From the NCBI GenBank assembly GCA_913041145.1, contig CAJWHE010000010.1, positions 1 through 54,643 on the forward strand: DNA of 54,643 bases, in the 5' to 3' direction. Source of the DNA: an uncultured Paracoccaceae bacterium (GTDB lineage Bacteria > Pseudomonadota > Alphaproteobacteria > Rhodobacterales > Rhodobacteraceae). Of this stretch, positions 50,079-54,643 are shown one piece after another. Made by a program: the position numbers and the translations under genes. The notes under the pieces were generated by a model. That model made no database searches. It saw only the letters and a list, made by a program, of their open reading frames with translations, and was not told the origin of the DNA. The stretch's first letter is position 1, and each line of letters starts with the position of its first letter.

Positions 50079-50834
50079 ATGTTAAAAATAACAAATTTAA
50101 AAGTTGAGCTTGAAGAAGAAAGTAAGGAAATTTTAAAAGGTATTAATCTTGAAATAGAGAGTGGCTCTGTTCACGCAATTATGGGGCCAAATGGGTCTGG
50201 AAAATCAACACTCTCTTACGTTTTATCAGGGAAAAAAGGTTATAAAGTTACGAATGGTGAAGTTGAGTTAGCTGGAGAACCCATTCTTGAACTTGAGCCC
50301 GAGGAAAGAGCCGCCTCAGGCCTCTTTTTGGCTTTTCAATATCCCGTCGAAATTCCAGGTGTGGGCAATATGACTTTTTTAAGGACGGCAATGAACTCTC
50401 AGCGAAAATTTCGGGGTGAAGCTGAGTTAAGTGCAGCTGATTTTTTAAAACTAGTCCGTGAGAAAGCAAAAGAACTGAAAATAGACGCTGAAATGCTAAA
50501 GAGGCCCGTAAATGTAGGTTTTTCCGGTGGTGAGAAAAAAAGAAATGAAATCTTACAGATGGCTTTATTAGAGCCTAAGATGTGTGTGCTTGATGAAACC
50601 GATTCTGGCCTGGATGTTGATGCCATGAAATTAGTTGCCGATGGAGTAAACGCTCTTCGTGATAAGGGGAGATCCTTCCTTGTTATAACTCACTATCAAC
50701 GTTTACTCGACCATATTAAACCAGATTTCGTTCACATTATGGCTGACGGTCGAATTATTAAATCTGGTGGTCCCGAATTAGCATTACAAGTAGAAAACAA
50801 TGGATATTCTGATCTTTTGGCAGAGGTGCAGTAA
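50079..50834 (+). CDS. sufC: Suf system ATPase SufC
   Basis: SufC is the ABC-type ATPase that drives SufBCD. The 251 residues have Walker A GPNGSGKS (36-43), the signature FSGGEKKRNEI near 148 and Walker B CVLDETDSGLD near 171, with the Suf-type Asp-Glu and Ser in place of the usual ABC transporter sequence. No membrane segment. Its TAA overlaps the ATG of sufD by one base, so they are coupled. Confidence 0.97.
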   Translation: MLKITNLKVELEEESKEILKGINLEIESGSVHAIMGPNGSGKSTLSYVLSGKKGYKVTNGEVELAGEPILELEPEERAASGLFLAFQYPVEIPGVGNMTFLRTAMNSQRKFRGEAELSAADFLKLVREKAKELKIDAEMLKRPVNVGFSGGEKKRNEILQMALLEPKMCVLDETDSGLDVDAMKLVADGVNALRDKGRSFLVITHYQRLLDHIKPDFVHIMADGRIIKSGGPELALQVENNGYSDLLAEVQ

Positions 50835-52096
50835 TGTCGTTATCTCAAAAGTTATCCGATGATTTAAATCAGAGGATTTTGCCTTTAACATTACCAAAAA
50901 ATAATAATAAAAAAAGATGTGAGGCACTTAAAAGAATAAAAGCTATGGGTTTGCCTAGTAGGAGAGATGAATACTGGAAATACACCAACCCTAGGCTATT
51001 TAATGACCTTTTTTCCAACAAAAACCATGTTTTGGGGTCTGATGATAAATTGAATTTTGATAGCATTGGCTGTTTTAAGTTAATATTTAATGATGGAGTG
51101 TTTGATCAGAGTTCCTCTGATTCATTGGAAGGTGAAGAACTTGAGCTTACTCAAATTTCAGATTTTTCAGGGGATACAGCTAAGTGGTTGGAGGCTTTTT
51201 ATGGTAGTTTAGAGGAAGCTGGACAACATCCTATTAATAGACCTTTGGCAAAGCTGAATACAGCATTTGCAACTGATGGTCTTGCAATTCGAGTCACAGG
51301 TGAAATTACAAAACCGATAAATATAGTTTATAATGAGACCTCAAATAGGTCAGATGTTAATCTACATCATTGTATTAAACTTGAGGCGGGTTCTAGTTTG
51401 ACTCTTATAGAGAGTGGTTCTGTTTCCACGAGGCTAAATAAAGTTACTGAATTAGAGGTCGCTCAAGACAGCTCTTTTCATCATGTGTGTGCTCAAACTA
51501 ACAATTTGGATAAAATAGTGTCGACTCATCTTTTTGCAAGGCTATGGGAAAACAGTGTTTTGAAGTCATTTACCCTTACAACCAATGGAGCTCTTACTCG
51601 GAATGAACATGTGGTTGAATTAAAGGGTAATAATGGAGTTTCCCATTTAGCGGCCGCATGTATAGGTGAGGGAAGGTTCCATCATGATGATACTGTATTT
51701 GTTACACATGAGGGAACAGACTGTGAAAGTAGGCAGGTATTTAAGAAAGTTTTAAAAAAGGGTGCTTTTGGTATTTTTCAGGGTAAGATTTTGGTCAAAC
51801 CTGGTGCTCAGAAAACTGATGGGTATCAGATAAGTCAGTCTTTACTTTTGGATGACGATAGCCAGTTTTTGGCGAAACCAGAGCTCGAAATTTATGCTGA
51901 TGATGTTGTTTGCTCGCACGGCTCAACATCTGGGGCAATAGATGAGGAAGGATTGTTCTACCTAAGAGCGCGTGGAGTTCCTGAAGATACTGCAAAAGAT
52001 TTGCTTATACTTGCATTCCTGGCTGAGGCGCTTGCTGAAATAGAAGATACAAACATTTCAGAACTTTTGTTAACTTATTTAGAGCGTTCGCTTTAG
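50834..52096 (+). CDS. sufD: Iron-sulfur cluster assembly protein SufD
   Basis: SufD is the partner of SufB in the SufBCD complex. The 420-residue protein has the SufD N-terminal motif LPSRRDEYWKYTNPR (about 38-52), a beta-helix core, and the C-terminal VVCSHGSTSGAIDEEGLFYLRARGV with the conserved His. Length is typical. It is coupled to sufC and is followed after 16 bases by two small membrane protein genes. Confidence 0.96.
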   Translation: MSLSQKLSDDLNQRILPLTLPKNNNKKRCEALKRIKAMGLPSRRDEYWKYTNPRLFNDLFSNKNHVLGSDDKLNFDSIGCFKLIFNDGVFDQSSSDSLEGEELELTQISDFSGDTAKWLEAFYGSLEEAGQHPINRPLAKLNTAFATDGLAIRVTGEITKPINIVYNETSNRSDVNLHHCIKLEAGSSLTLIESGSVSTRLNKVTELEVAQDSSFHHVCAQTNNLDKIVSTHLFARLWENSVLKSFTLTTNGALTRNEHVVELKGNNGVSHLAAACIGEGRFHHDDTVFVTHEGTDCESRQVFKKVLKKGAFGIFQGKILVKPGAQKTDGYQISQSLLLDDDSQFLAKPELEIYADDVVCSHGSTSGAIDEEGLFYLRARGVPEDTAKDLLILAFLAEALAEIEDTNISELLLTYLERSL

Positions 52097-52112
52097 GGTT
52101 TGATGATCTAAT

Positions 52113-52610
52113 ATGACTACATCTCAGTTAATTTTAGCTAACTATAGGTCTCCTAAGGTGGCTTTTACCAAAAAACTTTCAGAAGGAATTTCTGAAACAA
52201 AGGTATTTATATGGTTGTTGATTGCATGTTTTCTTCAATTTCTTGCCAGATTACCGTTACTCTCTCGCGAAGCTCATTTGGATATTGATGGTCCGTCATT
52301 AGTTTCCATGATTGGAGGGGTCTTGATCGGATCTATTTTTTTGGCACCTCTAGTTTTTTATGCGCTCTCTATGTTGCTATGTTTTGTCTTTAGGTTTTGG
52401 TTTAGAGATTTAAATTGGATTTATTTCAGGGGAGCTTTTTTCTGGTCTTTACTTGCTATTAGCCCACTTGTGTTGGTTCGTGGTATTTTAGTGGGTGCGT
52501 TGGGAGCCAATTTTTATATAAACGTACTTTCAATCTTGGTATTTTTATATTTTATTATTTTAATAGTAAGTAATGTAAAAACTATAGATAGGGTTATGAA
52601 TGCTAACTGA
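52113..52610 (+). CDS. YIP1-like membrane protein, first copy
   Basis: A 165-residue protein with a polar N-terminal part of about 30 residues and about four hydrophobic segments. It resembles YIP1-domain proteins. It overlaps the next gene by 11 bases and sits between sufD and sufS on the same strand, so it is surely cotranscribed with them. No role in cluster assembly is known. Family call is by topology and local pattern, so it is tentative. Confidence 0.65.
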   Translation: MTTSQLILANYRSPKVAFTKKLSEGISETKVFIWLLIACFLQFLARLPLLSREAHLDIDGPSLVSMIGGVLIGSIFLAPLVFYALSMLLCFVFRFWFRDLNWIYFRGAFFWSLLAISPLVLVRGILVGALGANFYINVLSILVFLYFIILIVSNVKTIDRVMNAN

Positions 52611-53184
52611 TTTTGTAAAACTAGTAATAAATACCATCAAGGACCCTAAGCAAGTTGCCTTGAAAATTTCGTTGGTCACTTTGCCTCCTGTTACCCTTTG
52701 GTCACTGGTAGTTTTAGTGGTTATTATTAGTGTCCTACTATCTGAGTTGGCTAATTGGTTGTTACCTGTCAAGCCTACTCAAACTAGTTTAATTTTGATT
52801 AGCAGTCCATTCTTAGCCACAGTGATTCTAACTGTATTAATGACAGTAATGATTTTTTTAACATTCTATATTGGAAAACTATTCGGTGGAACAGGCTCCA
52901 TTGAAAGTACTATTAGTGTAATAGTTTGGTTGCAAACGACTATGATAGCCCTACAGGTCGTTCAACTTATACTTATTCCGTTTCTTCCTAGTCTTGCCAT
53001 GATTTTAGGATTCTTTGCAGGAATATTATTTTTTTGGCTTTATGTGAATTTTATATTAGTACTTCATGGTTTTACTTCCCTTGGAAAAGTATTTTTTGGA
53101 GTTATTGCATCAATGCTAGGTGTTATTTTTTTGTTTAGCCTACTTATAGGAACGCTAATTTCAACCTTTAGTTTTGGAGCTTAA
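52600..53184 (+). CDS. YIP1-like membrane protein, second copy
   Basis: A 194-residue protein with five hydrophobic stretches and an N-terminal region containing LVINTIKDPKQVALK, seen in bacterial YIP1-type proteins. It includes FYIGKLFGGTGSIESTISVIVWLQT near 86-110. It overlaps the first copy by 11 bases and its stop lies one base before the sufS ATG, with the sufS ribosome-binding site inside it. Placement points to a linked function, which is unknown. Confidence 0.7.
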   Translation: MLTDFVKLVINTIKDPKQVALKISLVTLPPVTLWSLVVLVVIISVLLSELANWLLPVKPTQTSLILISSPFLATVILTVLMTVMIFLTFYIGKLFGGTGSIESTISVIVWLQTTMIALQVVQLILIPFLPSLAMILGFFAGILFFWLYVNFILVLHGFTSLGKVFFGVIASMLGVIFLFSLLIGTLISTFSFGA

Positions 53185-53185
53185 A

Positions 53186-54406
53186 ATGCTGGACGTAGAA
53201 CTTATTCGAAAAGATTTTCCAATCTTAAACCGTCTTATAAATAATAAACCATTGATCTATCTGGACAACGGAGCTTCTGCACAAAAGCCAGGAGTTGTAA
53301 TAGAGGCAATTACCAAAGGTTACTCTCAAGAGTATGCAAATGTTCACCGTGGACTGTATCACTTGTCAAATCTTGCAACAGAAAAATACGAGTCTGTAAG
53401 AGGTATTGTAGCGAAATTTTTGAATGCGCCTAACGCAGAACAAATTGTACTAAATTCTGGAACTACTGAAGGATTAAACTCAATCGCGTATGGTTGGGCA
53501 ATGCCGCGTTTGGAACCTGGTGATGAAATTATTTTAAGTATAATGGAGCATCATGCAAATATTGTACCTTGGCATTTTCTCCGTGAAAAGCAGGGGGTGA
53601 TACTTAAGTGGATTGATCTAGAAGAAGATGGTTCATTTGACGAACAAAGGTTAATTGACGCGATCTCTCCAAAAACAAAGTTAATTGCTATTACTCACTT
53701 GTCAAATGTTTTGGGGACAAAGGTCGATGTTAAACGTATATGTCAATATGCTAGGAAAAAGGGTGTTCCGGTAGTTGTGGATGGTTCACAAGCTGCAGCT
53801 CATATGCCAGTTGATGTTCAAGATATAGGTTGCGATTTTTACGCTGTAACGGGTCACAAGCTATATGGGCCTACGGGGTCTGGGGCTCTTTACATTAGCC
53901 AAGACCGAATGCGAGAGATGAAACCTTTTATGGGTGGAGGGGATATGATTAAGGAGGTTCATAAAGACCTTATCACATACAATGATCCTCCCATGATTAT
54001 GGAGGCTGGAACACCTGGTATAGTTCAAACCATAGGTCTTGGGGTGGCTCTAGAGTATTTACTGGAAGTTGGAATGAGTAATGTAGCATCGCATGAAACT
54101 GATTTGACAAAATATGCTAATCAAGAACTTTCCAAACTGAACTGGTTGAATATACAGGGTAACTCACCTGATAAAGCAGGAATTTTCTCTTTTACTATTG
54201 AGGGCGCTGGCCATCCGCATGATATCTCGACAGTTCTTGACAAAAAAGGTGTATGCGTCAGAGCGGGTCATCACTGCGCTCAGCCGCTAATGGAGCATTT
54301 GGGGGTAAGTGCAACCTGCAGGGCTTCTGTTGGGCTATATAATACTAAGGCTGAAATTGACTCATTAGTGGATGCGTTGAAATTATGTCATGAGCTTTTT
54401 GCTTAA
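53186..54406 (+). CDS. sufS: Cysteine desulfurase SufS
   Basis: SufS takes sulfur from cysteine for the Suf pathway. The 406-residue PLP enzyme has YLDNGASAQKP (25-35), the PLP lysine Lys225 in TGHKLYGPTG, and the active Cys364 in RAGHHCAQP, the class II loop. I start at ATG 53186 with GGAG six bases upstream; the frame is open four codons further. No sufE, sufA or sufT-like gene follows; the next gene is convergent. Confidence 0.97.
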   Translation: MLDVELIRKDFPILNRLINNKPLIYLDNGASAQKPGVVIEAITKGYSQEYANVHRGLYHLSNLATEKYESVRGIVAKFLNAPNAEQIVLNSGTTEGLNSIAYGWAMPRLEPGDEIILSIMEHHANIVPWHFLREKQGVILKWIDLEEDGSFDEQRLIDAISPKTKLIAITHLSNVLGTKVDVKRICQYARKKGVPVVVDGSQAAAHMPVDVQDIGCDFYAVTGHKLYGPTGSGALYISQDRMREMKPFMGGGDMIKEVHKDLITYNDPPMIMEAGTPGIVQTIGLGVALEYLLEVGMSNVASHETDLTKYANQELSKLNWLNIQGNSPDKAGIFSFTIEGAGHPHDISTVLDKKGVCVRAGHHCAQPLMEHLGVSATCRASVGLYNTKAEIDSLVDALKLCHELFA

Positions 54407-54643
54407 ACTCAGGAATATGATTAATCTTTTGATTGCTAAGTTGAGGTTTTGATTTTTTTCTAACCACATGTTAACTAATTCTACGTTTGAATTCACTTTG
54501 GCGTTGTTCTTCCCTATTTGTTTTCCGAGTTCCATTACAAATTTGTCGACCCTCTCTATATCTATTACTCCTGAGTTAAGAGCTCGAGCGGCTGATGAGG
54601 GAGTGACTAATGAGTGGGCTGCCTTGGAATACTTATCGAACGG
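54383..54643 (-). CDS. C-terminal part of an unrecognised protein
   Basis: A minus-strand frame is open from the window edge to a TAA at 54385-54383, 86 residues, ending 24 bases inside sufS on the opposite strand. The visible part looks helical and soluble: it begins PFDKYSKAAHSLVTPSSAA, has VDKFVMELGKQIGKNN, and ends with a basic tail. I recognise no family. The start is outside the window, so a chance frame cannot be excluded. Confidence 0.45.
   Translation of the reverse strand, partial: PFDKYSKAAHSLVTPSSAARALNSGVIDIERVDKFVMELGKQIGKNNAKVNSNVELVNMWLEKNQNLNLAIKRLIIFLSLSKKLMT

Overview
The window is a gene-dense, AT-rich stretch of core chromosome from an alphaproteobacterium, most like a streamlined marine member of the Rhodobacterales. 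The evidence is the gene content and order, not a computed phylogeny. It includes a pyruvate dehydrogenase E1 beta subunit with its own lipoyl domain, the zapA/DUF4164-like pair, an alphaproteobacterial SspB ending in a ClpX-binding-like tail, a NifU-like scaffold with only two of the usual cysteines, an IscR that has lost the usual cysteine triad, and an Irr-type iron control element in front of the isc/suf operon. I saw no insertion sequence, prophage, CRISPR array or integration scar. Codon use looks uniform by eye.

Layout: 1-2.8 kb holds a tRNA-Leu end and tig, convergent with rpsF-rpsR-rplI. 2.9-7.7 kb is a fatty-acid synthesis run (fabD, fabG, acpP, fabF) ending in mltG, followed by cysE. 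On the minus strand, 8.6-16.2 kb carries the PDH genes (E1 alpha, E1 beta, E2), an FtsB-like divisome protein, pgk, gap, zapA and a coiled-coil partner. tkt (plus) is divergent from these, so lower glycolysis, pyruvate oxidation and the pentose phosphate route sit together. 18.5-21.4 kb holds grxD, a bolA-like gene and purL. 21.5-26 kb holds a LysR regulator divergent from a fused indolepyruvate ferredoxin oxidoreductase. 26-30 kb (minus) holds a TusA-like gene, a ribbon-helix-helix gene, fumC, sspB and mnmA. ligA and recG follow on the plus strand, with a 40-residue membrane ORF behind them.

34.4-42.3 kb (minus) holds a NifU-like scaffold, gluQ, a methyltransferase, trmFO, gyrA, dsbB, a YqaA-family gene and a glutathione peroxidase. 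After tRNA-Leu(CAA), 42.6-46.7 kb is a mixed group: CoxG-like, EamA transporter, GDPD, MaoC-like, MobA-like and an alpha/beta hydrolase. From 46.8 kb to near the end runs one iron-sulfur assembly operon: iscR, a compact cysteine desulfurase, sufB, sufC, sufD, two YIP1-like membrane genes, and sufS. The window ends inside an unrecognised minus-strand gene.

I found no clear new multi-gene system. The best leads are regulatory and small-scale: the Irr-like box on the iscR promoter; the tandem YIP1 genes inside the suf operon; an 18-bp palindrome filling the spacer of a putative pdhA promoter; a perfect 16-bp inverted repeat across the tkt stop codon; the 40-residue ORF behind recG; and a 389-base zapA-gap interval that could hold a small RNA or a small membrane protein.
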